From: Vitis vinifera
Lineage: Eukaryota > Streptophyta > Magnoliopsida > Vitales > Vitaceae
Assembly (NCBI RefSeq): GCF_030704535.1
Contig: NC_081820.1
Span: forward strand, 315,001-379,000
DNA: 64,000 nucleotides
Direction: 5' to 3'
The position numbers were made by a program, and so were the translations under genes. The notes below the pieces were generated by a model that had not been told where the DNA came from, ran no database searches, and saw nothing but the letters and a program-made list of their open reading frames with translations. Within the stretch, counting starts at the first letter, position 1. Each line of letters begins with the position of its first letter. Of this stretch, positions 24,452-37,115 are shown piece after piece.

Positions 24452-26641
24452 TGTTGAAACTAGCTTAATCTCCATTGCAAGGGTTTATGTATTGAGAGTT
24501 GGCGAGGGAAGTTGTACTCAATAGTTCCACCTGCTTTGTGGGCTCATGCGAAGAAAATCCTCTTCAAGACCATGCTCATTCATTGTGCTTGCATAAATAT
24601 ATATATATATATATTTTATGATTATGGTTTCCATATCTTATGGTTTTTTGCATGCAATCAAGTAATCGTCTTCTATTTACAGCCCTTCAATGATATTAGT
24701 CCTTGGCATCTGTTTTCTGAATATCATATTTTAACATTCTCTACTGACAATGAAGTTAATTTTATTTGTTGAAGGAAATCTAATCTGGTTATTCAGTTAT
24801 ATGTTGCAGCTGGGGAGAAAATCTCAACAGAGAGGACAGAGTGTCTGGTACATGTAGTTTTTCTTTGATTCTATCCAAATTTGTAACCCTAACGTTTGTA
24901 TCCAAACCAAGCTGAATACAGTTTTCTGATTGCATTGTAACCCAATTGGATTTCTGGATCTGTTTTGTAAGTAAAGATGATGCATCCAAGGATGTACATT
25001 TTGTATGGACAAAGGATCACTGAGAGCTAGAGCTAGGGTTTAAGGGGGTTCATGTTGGGAAAAATAATAATTACTTGTAACCTTTTTTTTATTTGTCTGT
25101 TTGGGCATGATAGGTTATGTAGTCTTTTTCTGGATTTGTTTGCCCCTTTCTGGGGTTGGCTCTTTTCTTAAAATTTGAAATTCCTCCTTTATTTTTTGGT
25201 TAGTTAAAGTGGGGAAGTATTCATTTATTGCACACGATCTGGTTTTTGTTTAGATTTTTCCCTTGTTTTTCCCCCATGTGATTATCCAGGATATGGCATT
25301 TTAGTACAAGAAAAGCTTGTGCTCAATCTCATGGAACTTGTAGCTTCTTTATTTGCTTTGTTGCCATGTTCACGCCTTCCCTAAGTATCATAGGTGATGC
25401 TTCATGTTTGGATGAATCGTTTATTAACAAATCAAAATCTGGTTGTTAAAGCTCAACTAAGAGTTGGAAAATTCTAAGTTATCTCCAAACATAAATGTGA
25501 TCAGGTACAAAATAATCTACTTACACACTAAGTACAAGGCAATAGGATCTTGCTAGTTCCTCTGGTACCACTTTATTGTACCTTTTTAGTATTGTAGCCA
25601 GACCTAGACACTCCCTATATGACATCAAGTGGTAGATTTTTTATATTAGAATGACCCTGAATGATTATTGTCAAACCACTTATGATTTTAAGGGCTTTTT
25701 ATGCAACATCTCTTAGTCTTGCCTCTGTTGGCATGGTCTGTAACAATAGATTGATGAATTCATCCAATAAGAATTAGCTCTCCCTGTAAAAAGAGAGACG
25801 ATTCCCTTCTACCTTCCAAGTCGATTACCTTGTAATTTAACTAAATAAGGGTAGAAGAAAGTAGGAATTTCTCCACTATTGGGCCTGTGATATTTATTAT
25901 AAATCTATCTTTGAAACAAGTGAATCAAATTTGATGTCCTCTCCTTCTTAGACTGGTAAGAACACCTCATGTTTGTTGCACAAAGACACAGAGGGTGGGC
26001 CCAAACTTGAGGGATATTTGGTGAGATGCGGTTATGTAGTAGAAGAGGGGGTGTGTGGGGGGTGTGTGGCTGTGGCACATTCGAAATCTGGGGAAATGAA
26101 TCCAAAAGAGATGAAAAGAGAGACACTTGGCAAATGGCAGCCTCTCCACCACTCAATTCCTCATTCCCACCCTCCTAATATCTCCCCCAGCCAATCCTAT
26201 CTCTCCATCCTATATCCCTTCCTCTCTTCTCCCTCAAATTCACTCCTCTCAAGTCTCGACCATATTAAGAAACACAATGCCCATATCAAAACTCAGTAAT
26301 AATATTCGCAAAAATAAAAGAAAATCCATCACTTGTTAGTTCCAACTTCCCTCCTACCTCCAGTCCACCCATTACTATTTCATCATTTTTGTCGTTCACC
26401 GCCTTGTTCTCATCGCCTCTCCCCCTCATTTCCATTTGGGTTCTTCAGGTACGCCCAATTCTCAATTCCATCCCCAAACTGACAAAGTTTTTCCATTTTT
26501 CAGTTTCTTAGATTTGATGTGAAATTGGGTTAGATTTCTTAGAGGAAGAACACCCGGATTGGGAATTTACATACAGATCGTGAGAATTGATTATATGGGA
26601 TTGGAGTTTATTGGGAATTTGTGATGGTGTTGCAGAGCCAC
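24452..26641. other. Intergenic region between YAK1 and SIG1, including the SIG1 leader
   Basis: The YAK1 3' untranslated region probably extends some hundred bases past 24451. There is a TA-rich run near 24598-24616 and no other gene. Near the SIG1 start a likely leader exon (CT-rich, ending TTCTTCAG at 26448) is followed by a plausible 186-bp leader intron, 26449-26634 (GTACGC ... TGTTGCAG). Short frames at 25905-26339 are pyrimidine-rich leader sequence and not genes. Confidence 0.5.
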
Positions 26642-29481
26642 ATGATGGGTACAGCTGCAGTCATAGGGCTGAGTGCTGGGAACAGGCTCTTGGCCTCCTC
26701 CCACCACTACTCTGATGTTGCAGAGAAGCTCTCCTCCTATGTGAATGATGTTGGGTTCCCCCACCACCCATCTCCCCCACCCAAGAATCTCATATCAGCC
26801 AAGAAGCCCTCAAATTATACCCCATCTTCCAATCGCAGCATTCAATCCATGAAAGCCCTCAAGGAACATGTGGAATCAGCCTCTGCTCCTTCTACAGCAG
26901 ACCCAGATCTCTCCTCCTCCTCCTCAGAGGTTGAGGATGAGGAGTACTTGGTGGAGGCCTTCCTCTTGTTGCAGAAGTCCATGCTTGAAAAGCAGTGGAA
27001 TCTTTCATTTGTTGGAACAGTAGTAGGGAAGGAGGAGGAGGAGGAGGAGGAGGAGGAAGAGGAGGAGGATATGGGGAAGAAAGCAAGGCAGAAGAGGAGG
27101 GAAGTCACATGTTCTGGGACATCGGCCAGGCAGAGGAGGATTAGTGGTAGGAAAAGGGTAATGAATGAGAAGAGTAAGAGCAGGGTGAGGGCAGCGTTGG
27201 GGGTTGAGAATCGATTGAAGGGGTATGTGAAGGGGGTGGTGAGTGAAGAACTGCTCACCCATGCTCAAGTAGTTCTCCTCTCCAACAAAATCAAAGCTGG
27301 TCTTTTATTAGAGGATCATAAGTCCAGGTATTTCACCTTTCGTTTCCTTTCTCTTCTTTTCTAACGTTATGTTTGAGAAAACGAAACAAATGCTGCCTAT
27401 TGAGGAAATTATTTTCCCATAGGCTGGAATGTCTGGTCTTTTTAAAATTTGAGAGAAAATAGAAAAACTGTGAAAAAGTAAAAATATAAATTTAAAATTA
27501 ATAAATTATTATTCATTTTATTTTTAAATTTTGATTTGAAAATATATAAAATTTTAATTTTTTTTTTTTCATATGAAAAAATCATTTTCCTTTTTAGCTT
27601 CATTAAACCAAACATAATACAAGAAAATGAAGAAAATTGGATGAAATACATTCTTTAACAATTCGCTCAAATTTTATATAAAAAAGAAAAAAAGAAAAAA
27701 AATTTATTTCCTTTGTATATTTATTTCCCACGAAAACCAAACATGGTCTTAGCATGGGAATGGTGGTGTTAATGATGGTAATTTGGGTGGTGTAGACTGA
27801 AGGAAAGAATAGGAAGCGAGCCAACAGATGAACAAGTGGCGGCATCGTTGAGGATGTCGAGGGCGGAGTTGCAGTCCAAACTGATAGAGTGCAGTTTGGC
27901 GAGAGAGAAACTAGCCATGAGCAATGTTCGTTTGGTCATGTCTATTGCTCAAAGATATGATAACATGGGTGCTGAAATGGCCGACCTTGTTCAGGTACTC
28001 TTACCTTCTCCTCCATTTCCCCCATTTGGATCATTCTCTGGGAATCCTTGTTTCTCATTCCCCTCTTTTCTCTTTTATAGGGTGGCTTGATCGGACTCCT
28101 TCGTGGCATTGAGAAGTTTGATTCTTCCAAGGGCTTCAAAATTTCCACTTATGTCTACTGGTGGATACGCCAGGTAATCAACACGCAATACTCAAAAACC
28201 CTCATATCTTCTCTCTTCCATTACTCCAAGCTTCAAGTTTCTTTTTCTCCTCTTGTTTTCAGGGTGTCTCCAGAGCATTAGTTGAGAATTCAAGAACCCT
28301 CAGATTGCCTTCTCATCTCCATGAAAGACTCAGTTTAATCCGCAATGCCAAGATTAGACTCGAAGAGAAAGGAATCACTCCATCCATCGATGTAAGTACA
28401 GTTACCAAGATGATGATGCTTCTTTTTTTCTTTACATTTCTAGATTACTTCTCCAGTTTCTACTCACTTTTTCCCTTCCTACTTTCAGAGAATCGCCGAA
28501 TGCTTGAACATGTCCCAGAAGAAAGTTAGGAACGCAACTGAGGTACCCAACATAACATTTCAATCCTGCATCGTTCCGTCTATTATTCATACCCCTTTCC
28601 CCATTCTTTTTTCTGTCCATGCTCACCGTCAAATCTCATGTTGTATGCAGGCCATCAGTAAGGTGTTCTCACTTGATCGAGAAGCATTCCCCTCTTTGAA
28701 TGGTCTTCCTGGAGAAACCCTTCACAGTGTAAGTATTACTGCAGATTTTGAAATCACCATTGCATTACTTTGAGCTACTGGTTTGTATTGACTGCTTTTC
28801 CATCTTCATCTTCTCAGTATATTGCAGATGTTCGCCTTGAGAACAACCCCTGGCATGGTGTAGACGAGTGGGCACTCAAGGTACTACTAGCAATAACAGA
28901 ATGAAAGGATAAGTTAGAAATGCAATGACGTATAAATATGAAAATTCCCATGATTATATCCAGGGGAGAATTTACTTGCACTTCTCACCTTTTAAGATAA
29001 GATTATAGCTTCCATTTAGCTTTACACATGGATGCAACAACTTCTAAAGCTGTATTTACATTCTGAACTATATGCTTTCAGGATGAAGTAAACAAGCTGA
29101 TTAACACGACGCTTGGGGAGCGGGAGAGAGATATTATACGTCTTTACTATGGTCTGGATAATGAATGCCTCACATGGGAGGACATCAGTAAACGGTTAGT
29201 ATCATTTGCTAAACTAGAAACTGGATTCAAACTTGGTCTATAAATATCAAGTCAAACTCTAGGTCTGTTTATCAACTAGTTAAATCTGCACTTACCTGTT
29301 TGGTGCACAGAAAAGCTACTTTCTTCTTTCTGAATCCAGCTCTTTTGACAATGGTATGTGTCAACTCTTCAGCATAGGGTTATCAAGAGAGAGGGTACGG
29401 CAAGTTGGACTTGTTGCATTGGAGAAACTAAAAAACGCAGCACGGAAGGGCAGGATGGAGGCCATGCTGGTGAAATATTGA
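26642..29481 (+). CDS. SIG1: Plastid RNA polymerase sigma factor SIG1 (SIGA), 9 exons
   Basis: Exons: 26642-27327, 27796-27994, 28081-28173, 28263-28391, 28489-28542, 28651-28728, 28818-28880, 29082-29194, 29373-29481. The model is 1524 nt, 507 residues, close to Arabidopsis SIG1. It is a nuclear-encoded sigma-70 factor for the plastid-encoded polymerase. The N-terminus [11 protein letters not shown] is the characteristic SIG1 start and part of the transit region. Core-binding and -10 recognition region 2 runs from about 266 ([20 protein letters not shown]) to 326 ([11 protein letters not shown]). Region 4 ends with the -35 helix-turn-helix [20 protein letters not shown] (469-488). The start was chosen after a likely leader intron ending at 26634. 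If that intron is not used, ATG 26624 adds six residues. An acidic run of 12 Glu (GAG repeat, 27031-27066) lies in the poorly conserved linker. Intron 1 holds a MITE-like repeat. Confidence 0.93.
27031..27069 (+). repeat. GAG microsatellite coding poly-glutamate in SIG1 exon 1
   Basis: A near-perfect GAG run encodes 12 consecutive Glu then Asp. It lies between the transit/linker region and the conserved [11 protein letters not shown] segment. Length polymorphism is expected from slippage. The antisense reading gives long serine- and leucine-rich frames that are artefacts. Confidence 0.9.
27362..27760. mobile_element. Degenerate Tourist-like MITE sequence in SIG1 intron 1
   Basis: It shares with the element at 46302-46599 the terminal motif gttatgtttg / caaacataat and the interior motifs ttaataaatta and aaaatatataaaattttaat. 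A second end-like motif (aaccaaacatggtctt) lies near 27735. Possibly two fragments; exact ends and the target duplication are unclear. Confidence 0.5.
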
Positions 29482-32400
29482 TTTTGTATGGTTTCATGGT
29501 AGACATCATAAAATGTTAGTGTATATAATAACAAAAGGGAAAACAACATCGATTTATTTTTCAAATCAGGAATAACTACAAAGGATGATGTGAGGGCTAA
29601 GACCTTAAAACTTTCTTAGCAAGAGTTAAAACACACTGATTATGAGCTTATAAGATGGAGCGAAATTTTTTTATGTATTATACATATCTTGGGCATGTGA
29701 ATCACATTTTATCTGATTTTTATGTATTATATATTGGGGCATCTGAATCATGTTTCATCTTATTCACTTTTGTTTGGTTGTTTGGTTTTATAGAGTAGTT
29801 TGTTTGTGGACATTAATCTACTAATCTATTTGTTTGGTCCGATTGGCTACTCAATAGGAAACAAAGATTGGAAAGTAATTATTGATGGAGTAGCTTATTT
29901 TAAGATACCTGCAAACCAGCATCCAAATATGGTATCCATTTCCTAATTTAGTCACAAACTAAATGCATCCTAAAGAAAAATTAATCTCATCCAACCCTCC
30001 ACTGATCGTGTCTATATTAATATCAATATCAATATCAACATCAACATCACTATTAGACAACTAAAAAGTTGATACAAGTTGTTGAATAACCTATAGCCAA
30101 TGTGCTCACAAAAATATTGAAAGGTGAGAAATTGGAGAAAACCAAATCATTTGCTCAACCATCCAGCATGGGCAACACAAGCGATTTTGTTTCCTCCAAT
30201 TCTCACATTCAAGCTCCATGCCCTAGGAAATTAATCAAGTATTGGAGCAGCAACAACATTCTATTTACAGATAAAAACATCTTCTGGGCACACAAAATTT
30301 GTTGTAACATGTCATGTGTAATGTAAAACAACCCTCCTAAGTTTCATGAGCATTTTGTGATATTCTCACCCCATGTGTATGGTATGAGATCGAGGACAAT
30401 TTCGAGATTAGTTTGGTCTAATGTCTTCTAAACTATAGATAATCATGAAAAATGATTTCTGAAAGAAACTCAAATGATAATTGCAGCACAAATTTTAAGA
30501 ACATGGATGGCTACTCAGCATAGATGCACTTTTCGGGGAAATGGGCAGCATATAATTAATCTACACACTGATATTAAGGAAATACAATAGTGATTAACCA
30601 CATTTGCAAGAATGGTACTTATCATGAAGCCAATCATAATTAAACTGAGGTCTCCATGCTTTGAGGAGTGGAGAAAATGAAAATGAGATTCAGACCAATT
30701 ACAGAAATGGAGACTAGGAATCAATAACTATCATTCCCACTTTAGGATGCTCAGAATCAGTCAGCTCCATTAACCAGAAGACATTGGATTGTTTTGGAGC
30801 TCCGAGCTTGATAACAACTGTTAAAATACTTTTAAGTCCTAAAAATTATGAATTCTCCGCTCCAAACAGCTTTTTTTTCTTTCTTTTTTTATTAGGTAAA
30901 CAAGAAATGCATAAAAAGCATAAAAAAGAGTGCACCAAAGTATACATGATATATACAACGGCCACCAAAAGATGGCCAAAAAATAGGGAAAGGGCAAACA
31001 AAAAACTACTCACTCCAAACAGCTTATATTGGCAACTGGTCACATGACTACAAAGGTTTTCAAGTGCAAAAACAGAAGAGAGGAATTAGTCTGAGCTTTG
31101 AAAACTAGAAAAAGGGGTTTCAAGGTTTGATACATGCATGAGAAATGAAATTAAAAAATAATCAGATGATATCTACTACAGACAATTGAAATCTGGAACT
31201 TGTTCATTTTCACATGCAACTAAATGAATTTAGTCATGAAGGGACAATTTGGAATTATCAAGAACAACTACACACACCCTACTGGATCAGCATGTAGTTA
31301 AAATTTTTATTTATAAAAAAGGTTATTTGCATTCAGACGAAGGAAAAAGAAAACATTCCCATTCTCAAGAACTACCAAAAGTCATTCAAACTTAAAAGTG
31401 ATATAATTAAGATAATTGCATGTTCTCCTGGGATTCATGAGAAAATCCATAAGCAAGATACAAATTTCAATGATCAAAGCTGTTTGCAACTTTCTATTAT
31501 TTGAAATGAAATTTAGTGTATAATTCATAGCATATAAACAAAACTATTTCATATATATTATGGAGCTTCATCTCTGCACCATCTTCAACATTTCACATAC
31601 TATGATTTTCATGATTTGATCCAGATTCTTTTGGAGGCCTCCATCACTGTGCAATCTTATGTAATTACCAACACAATTCAAACACCAGATGTTATTTTAC
31701 TAATCACCATCATTTGTAATCCTTCATAGAGAGGGTAGAAGCAAAAATCAACAGCTTCTAATTTCTAATGTATGAATTGCAAGGAACACAGTATTAGTAC
31801 CTGACTAGTGAAAATAGCTAGGTCCAAATTGAAAAAATTAGAACAATTGCCTTCAAAAATGTTTGTGATAAGTTTGCCATGCCCTTAAAAGGAAGCAAAC
31901 CACAGAGCCAGCCAAGGTTGCAATTTATATATTTGAGACAAAGGCAGATGCCAGTAGTAGATTACTGCAGGCATATGGATAAAATGTTTCGACACACTAG
32001 CCTGAGCACTCTCAGAATGCTGAGGGACTAGTGTATCTTGTATAGGAACTAAAACATTTCTAAAGTAGATCAGTTCTTTTAAGTATGGACAAATATATCA
32101 GACATTCATAACCTTTTTTTTATAGGAATAAGAATAATATAAACAAGTGCCTAAAAAACAGCAGTCCAAGAATAATGTATCATGCATTCATAACTTCACA
32201 CACACCCACAAACAAAATATACACTCACAACCAATACTAGTACAACTACATTACATTTGGATATAAGACTCGATATTAGATTGAGGAAAATAAATAACAA
32301 GATTCATATAATTGAAGTGTGCTAGTTGGTATAAAAGAATTTGTTAAGTCAAATTACAGTTGTTGGAGTTTTCTACTTTTTAAGTTATTAATATCTTATG

Positions 32401-34022
32401 TTTTTAACACACAACAGGAATTTTGTAGCTGAAATCAACCAGCAACTGCTGCTTTTGCGACCACTTGAATTTTTGTTACCATGTTATTACAGCCAATTAT
32501 AGTTTATAACAGCAAAGATATACAAATTTGGGCACCATGAAGATAATTTGACCAGAATCAAATGATCATAATGATTATATGTGATTCATTTTCAAGTCAA
32601 GTAATGTACTAATCAATATGATATGAAAGTGATTAGTAAGATTTAGTACTGACAACTGACAAATGGCAAGAAACTCAACAAAGATATCAACAATCCCAAC
32701 TTGTGTGAATTATGGTTTAAAATTTTTTGAGTACTTAAATATTGATTTTGGATTGGGGTACCTTACCAAACTACACTCATAGAGCATTTTCTGCATTACC
32801 TTATGACTAAAGCAGTCTTTCCAGACTTGTCACAGCTACAGGTGCTCCAAGTGTCCAATTAACTGTTTAATGCTTGAATTGAAATCCCATACAGCACAGC
32901 CACAGGACTGCAACAATAGCACAACAGCTAATAGATACAAAACAAACAAGAAATCAGCATCCACAAAATCAAATTACAAATAAATAGGCATACGGAAAAA
33001 AATTACTAAAATTCAGATAACTGATACTGTAAAAGAACAGACAAATACCAATATTTCATCAAGCATAAAATATTTATTTTACTAAAAATTCATGATTATA
33101 AGAAGAAATTAAAAGAGAGATTTAAAACCATAAACAAAGCTTCCTCTTGTTTCCCATATGAAAACTACATGCTGAGAGTAATAGAAATAAAGGTTGCGAT
33201 AGTTTACAGGTTCTCTCGACTACCTAAAAAGAATTTCCTGGTGAGATCAGAATGTAAAGCAAACCAATATAATGTCTTTTACTACTGCAACAAGGAGAAA
33301 AAAGAATGCTATTCATCCAAAGAAGGAAAGAAAAATACTTAAATATGCCAAGAAATCTATGAAAACAAAGTGCAATTTTTCCAATCCAACACTTCATCAG
33401 ATAAATATAAACATATTCAATTGTTACAAGCTCTCATCATCAATGCCAAAGAACAAACCCCATTTCAAGTTGATATCCAAATCAATGAAACAATAGTGAA
33501 TTCTCAGTTGCAATCTTCTTTGGAAGAAAGATAGTACACCAGGGTCAATGAAACTATCATCTATCAACTATCCCAGAAATTAAAAAATAAAAAATAAGAA
33601 AACAAAACCCATCCCGCTTTAGGTTTTTACCAGAGTTGGGCTCCTACTGAATTTCAAATTACTTTAAAGAATTGTTTACTATGAAAATTTTTAAACCAAT
33701 CAAATCAACAAAATTATAAACCTTAACACCTAGCATGAGGATGTTGCCATCAGCTTGGACCAAACCAAGCTAAAAATTGAACCAAGGTTCATTGTTATAT
33801 AACAAAGCTGACAATGAAGAATCAAATAACAAGCATTCCCATTGTTGAAATTTACAACAGAAACCCAATAACCTAGAAGTTTTACTTCAAAAATATTTTG
33901 TTTTTCTCTCATTGCATTTATGCATAATGGCTACAAACAAGGCAACCTGAAATGCTGCCACAGTGCCACCCTAGAGCCACTTTGCATCCAAGAACTCTTC
34001 AAAAAAACACCTAAACTCCATG
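29482..34022. other. Intergenic region between convergent SIG1 and STIPL1
   Basis: This 4.5-kb AT-rich stretch has no open frame above 90 codons and no recognisable protein similarity. It contains a short ATC/AAC-type microsatellite near 30013-30052 and one antisense LINE tail (30873-31012). Both flanking genes end into it, so their 3' untranslated regions occupy the margins. I see nothing else supportable. Confidence 0.6.
30873..31012 (-). mobile_element. 140-bp antisense LINE 3' end with 13-bp target duplication
   Basis: The + strand starts with a T-rich run and attaggtaaac, the reverse complement of the LINE terminus gtttacctaat plus A tail. CTCCAAACAGCTT occurs at 30860-30872 and 31013-31025. 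It is 5'-truncated and non-coding. Confidence 0.75.
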
Positions 34023-36614
34023 TCACTTCAAAATAGAATTCTTGTGCATCTCCAGCAACTGCTCCAGGGTTACCAAGGACCATCTTTCTTCATGTTGGGC
34101 AAATACCTTTTGATTTAGAGAGTCCACTATTATGCTTATGTTACCAAAGCCATATATCTGGTGACCATTATACATTCTGCCAGGTTTAGGCTTAAACAGC
34201 AATTCATGCTGTTGTGCATGTGCCTCAATAACTTCTTTCAAACTCATCTCAAGCACACCTCCAATGCCATCCATCTGGGTTGTGCCACCCAGACTCGCGG
34301 CAGCTTGCTGTCGAGCATCTGCAGCTGCTTTCTGCTGAGCCTCAAACTGCCGTTGTTCAAGCACCCGAAGATAGCTAATGTTCTCTCGCAAACCAGGTTG
34401 GACCACCTCCATACCTTCAACAGCCTGGTTCATCATGTCAAGACCAATATTAAGCTGATAGCGGATCTGTTCATTGGCAAGAAGTTCTTGGGGCAAGAGT
34501 CCCTTCCAACCCAAATACCATTGTGTAACCTCTTCAAAGTTTGGGCCTGAACACAACCAATGGTACAAAACCTGCTGCCACTTTGGGAAGAAATGAAGTT
34601 CCAACAATTCAACCATGCGATGAATTGGAATTACAGAAGCCCAAGACATGACCCAATGGAACTGATCGAGGTTCTGACTTGCTGGGTTTACTTGAAATTC
34701 TTGCAGGACATTCATCAATTTCGGAATTATTGATCGAACCATAAGTCTCTCCCAACTTGTAGAGTCAAAAACTGTCTTCCAAGGTGACAGGATAGTGTAA
34801 GCAGACCCATCACTAGGATGCCATGCTTGAAGAGCATTGCCCAATTTATCACATATCTTCCAATATAAACTCTCCAACTTCTGACCCAACAGTGGTAGCC
34901 ATGGATGCACCCAAACATGGATTGGAACGGTTTCCCTACGTGGGTCCCACACATCTACAGCAGAAGATAATTTAGGCAAAACAATGTTGTCAAGCATGGT
35001 TTGAAGGACTGAGGAAGGAAGCAATTTTTCCCATGACTCCAAAAAGCGAAGCATCGGTTCAGGGTCCCTGGCTTGCCAAGTGTTGATTCCAGATATTCTT
35101 ACAGCAGGTAAAACAACTTCCATAACCAACTGTGTATAAGGTGATCCCACATCAGAGAGATCAAAAATATCGTCCCCTCCTTGCAATAGATTTTTCCATG
35201 AGGACATCACTTCCAAGCCATGCAATGGATTTTGAAGGGGATCCCATCCCTGGAACACTCTAATAAGTAAAGGGAGAGCAAATGAGCAAGCAATGCATGA
35301 CAGATTACAAAGTTTGTAATCTTCGGCAAATCTCCTTCGTAAATCACCAAAATACTTTGCAAGTGAATCCAATGTCAATTTTCCTACTGAATTCTCCTCA
35401 CTTATTATGTCCAATACACTAACTATTTGTTCTGTATTATCCAACTGTGTCTTCTGATGAGCTGCCTCTTTTTGTAACTTCTCCTTCTCCATCTGCAAGC
35501 TCACCACTGTCTCTCTCTCATTCCTCAAATCCCTGTCCAACTTCTGTATATCAAGCTCAGCTAAGTTCACAATCAACTTCACATTATGCTGAAGTTCAGG
35601 CATTGGTATATCATTTTCCCTGGCTTTCTCCTCAGCATTCAAATCCTCCAGATTCGTCAAAACGCGAACCTGGGGCCCCCTCATGTCAAACACCTTCTGA
35701 ACAACTTCAATACCCTGCTCTTGCTTCTTCACAAGCAACTCCTCAGCTGTAATGTATCTGTCCTTTTTCTTCCCGCTGGCTTGCTTCGTCCAGAGCTTCC
35801 CTTTACTCTTATTCACAGCCTGCGTGGTCCCAGGCAACGATTTCTTCTCCTCAGGTTCTTGCAATGCAGGCAATTTCGTCTCCTTGTAATCGTTAAAACC
35901 CATCCCCATATTCTTGGGTCGTAACTTAGCCTCAATCGGAGCAACAATCCCTTGCTCATTTTTCCCCAGACCACCTCCTGTGTAACCCATTTTCTCCATC
36001 AATTTCATCCCAATCCCTTTCGTAAACTTCTCAAATCGTCCGACATCCCCCAATTCAGCCTCTCTTCTCCCTCCTTGAGATTTCTTAACTAATTTCGACT
36101 TCTCCCTCTCTCTCTCCCGCCGCTGGGCACCCTCCTTAATCTTCCTTCCGAACGCAGTGGGAAGGAAACCATCATCATCGTTATCATGTTCATCTACTTC
36201 GTTATTGCCAACATTTTTCGAAAACGAACCGGAATTGGAAGTAAAGCCTATACCTGAACCGAAATTGGTAGAACCGAGGCCCAAACCGGGCCTGTCGCCG
36301 CCGCTGCCGCCGTCGTCTTCGTTGACTTGCTCCCTGGAATTACGTTCGATTTCTTGGGTGGGCATGACGACGCCGGTGGAGACGAAATTGACGGGCTTGG
36401 TGAAATCGGTCTTGTTGGAGAGGTCCTTACGGCGCTTCTTGGCAGAGGAAGAGTCGTCGGAATCGGAGTCGGCGAATACACCATAGAGGACGTCGTCTTT
36501 GGTCTGGTGGCGCTTGTCCCTGCGCTTACGGTAGTAGAATTCGCCGTTGATCCATTGACCGTCTTCGAAGTCGTTGTCCATGCCAAAGCTCTCCATCTCT
36601 TGATACTCATCCAT
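34023..36614 (-). CDS. STIPL1: STIPL1/NTR1 homologue: G-patch, GCFC-domain spliceosome disassembly factor, intronless
   Basis: This is a single 863-residue frame. It is the plant homologue of tuftelin-interacting protein TFIP11 and yeast Ntr1, which recruits the helicase Prp43 through its G-patch to release the lariat intron and recycle the spliceosome in the nucleus. Seen: acidic N-terminal TIP domain ([20 protein letters not shown]), Lys/Arg-rich nuclear-localisation-like segments (KKRRK at 59-63), G-patch at about 196-241 ([20 protein letters not shown]), a coiled-coil stretch around 365-410, and the C-terminal GCFC region with repeated W-rich motifs. The open frame extends to a TTG at 36626, but the first ATG is 36612-36614 and its product starts like the family, so I start there. 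A telo-box sits immediately upstream. The plus-strand frames opposite are shadows. Confidence 0.95.
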   Translation of the reverse strand: MDEYQEMESFGMDNDFEDGQWINGEFYYRKRRDKRHQTKDDVLYGVFADSDSDDSSSAKKRRKDLSNKTDFTKPVNFVSTGVVMPTQEIERNSREQVNEDDGGSGGDRPGLGLGSTNFGSGIGFTSNSGSFSKNVGNNEVDEHDNDDDGFLPTAFGRKIKEGAQRREREREKSKLVKKSQGGRREAELGDVGRFEKFTKGIGMKLMEKMGYTGGGLGKNEQGIVAPIEAKLRPKNMGMGFNDYKETKLPALQEPEEKKSLPGTTQAVNKSKGKLWTKQASGKKKDRYITAEELLVKKQEQGIEVVQKVFDMRGPQVRVLTNLEDLNAEEKARENDIPMPELQHNVKLIVNLAELDIQKLDRDLRNERETVVSLQMEKEKLQKEAAHQKTQLDNTEQIVSVLDIISEENSVGKLTLDSLAKYFGDLRRRFAEDYKLCNLSCIACSFALPLLIRVFQGWDPLQNPLHGLEVMSSWKNLLQGGDDIFDLSDVGSPYTQLVMEVVLPAVRISGINTWQARDPEPMLRFLESWEKLLPSSVLQTMLDNIVLPKLSSAVDVWDPRRETVPIHVWVHPWLPLLGQKLESLYWKICDKLGNALQAWHPSDGSAYTILSPWKTVFDSTSWERLMVRSIIPKLMNVLQEFQVNPASQNLDQFHWVMSWASVIPIHRMVELLELHFFPKWQQVLYHWLCSGPNFEEVTQWYLGWKGLLPQELLANEQIRYQLNIGLDMMNQAVEGMEVVQPGLRENISYLRVLEQRQFEAQQKAAADARQQAAASLGGTTQMDGIGGVLEMSLKEVIEAHAQQHELLFKPKPGRMYNGHQIYGFGNISIIVDSLNQKVFAQHEERWSLVTLEQLLEMHKNSILK

Positions 36615-36624
36615 CTTTGGAAAC

Positions 36625-36640
36625 AAACCCTAACCCTAAC
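36625..36640 (-). promoter_or_regulatory. Double telo-box upstream of STIPL1 start
   Basis: AAACCCTAACCCTAAC on the + strand, 11-26 bp upstream of the STIPL1 ATG. AAACCCTAA telo-boxes are common near transcription starts of plant genes for translation and RNA processing, which fits this gene. Function here is inferred. Confidence 0.6.
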
Positions 36641-36867
36641 TGAGGAAAAATCGGAGTCGAGGGAAATTTTCAGAGAGGAAGGTCGGTGGAGGAAGTGGTG
36701 GTGGCGGCGGCGATGCTGGGCTGAGCCCTACGGACTTTCTACAATTGGGCCTTCTAAAAGGGATGGGCCGTCTTATGTTTTTGACTAATTTAATTGACCA
36801 CACAAATTGTACTTTTCTATTTTTTTATTTTAGGTATTAAAACAAGTAGAGTTATTTACTTTGGTTT

Positions 36868-37115
36868 GGGGAAATTTAAGGGAAAATGAAAAAGAAAGAA
36901 ATTAAAAAGGAAAATAGAAAAAAAAATGAAAAAAATAAAAGAAAATATCTAAACTTAATAAATCATTTTTACATATTTCTTCAAACCCATTTCACTCATT
37001 TTAGTCCATTATATAAAGATTAAATAATTTAAAAATATATAAATTTTTTACAAATTTTAATAATATTTGATTTTTTTTTTTTTTTTTTTTTGCATTTTTC
37101 ACGGTGAAATTAAAC
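36868..37115. mobile_element. Partial Tourist-like MITE copy upstream of STIPL1
   Basis: Contains the same interior as the 46302-46599 element: A-rich purine block, ttaataaatcatttttacatatt, then aaaatatataaattttttacaaattttaata and a T run. The left end resembles tttggtttgggg. Ends are incomplete and no target duplication was found. Confidence 0.5.

Noticed and set aside
26842-27268. Minus-strand frames rich in Ser and Leu
   Set aside because: They are antisense readings of the GAG repeat and SIG1 exon 1; no homology and no independent start context.
36612-36626. Four extra N-terminal residues on STIPL1
   Set aside because: They would require a TTG start; the first ATG gives the family-like N-terminus.
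35447-36788. Several plus-strand frames of 100-150 codons
   Set aside because: Shadows opposite the STIPL1 exon; composition follows its codons in reverse.
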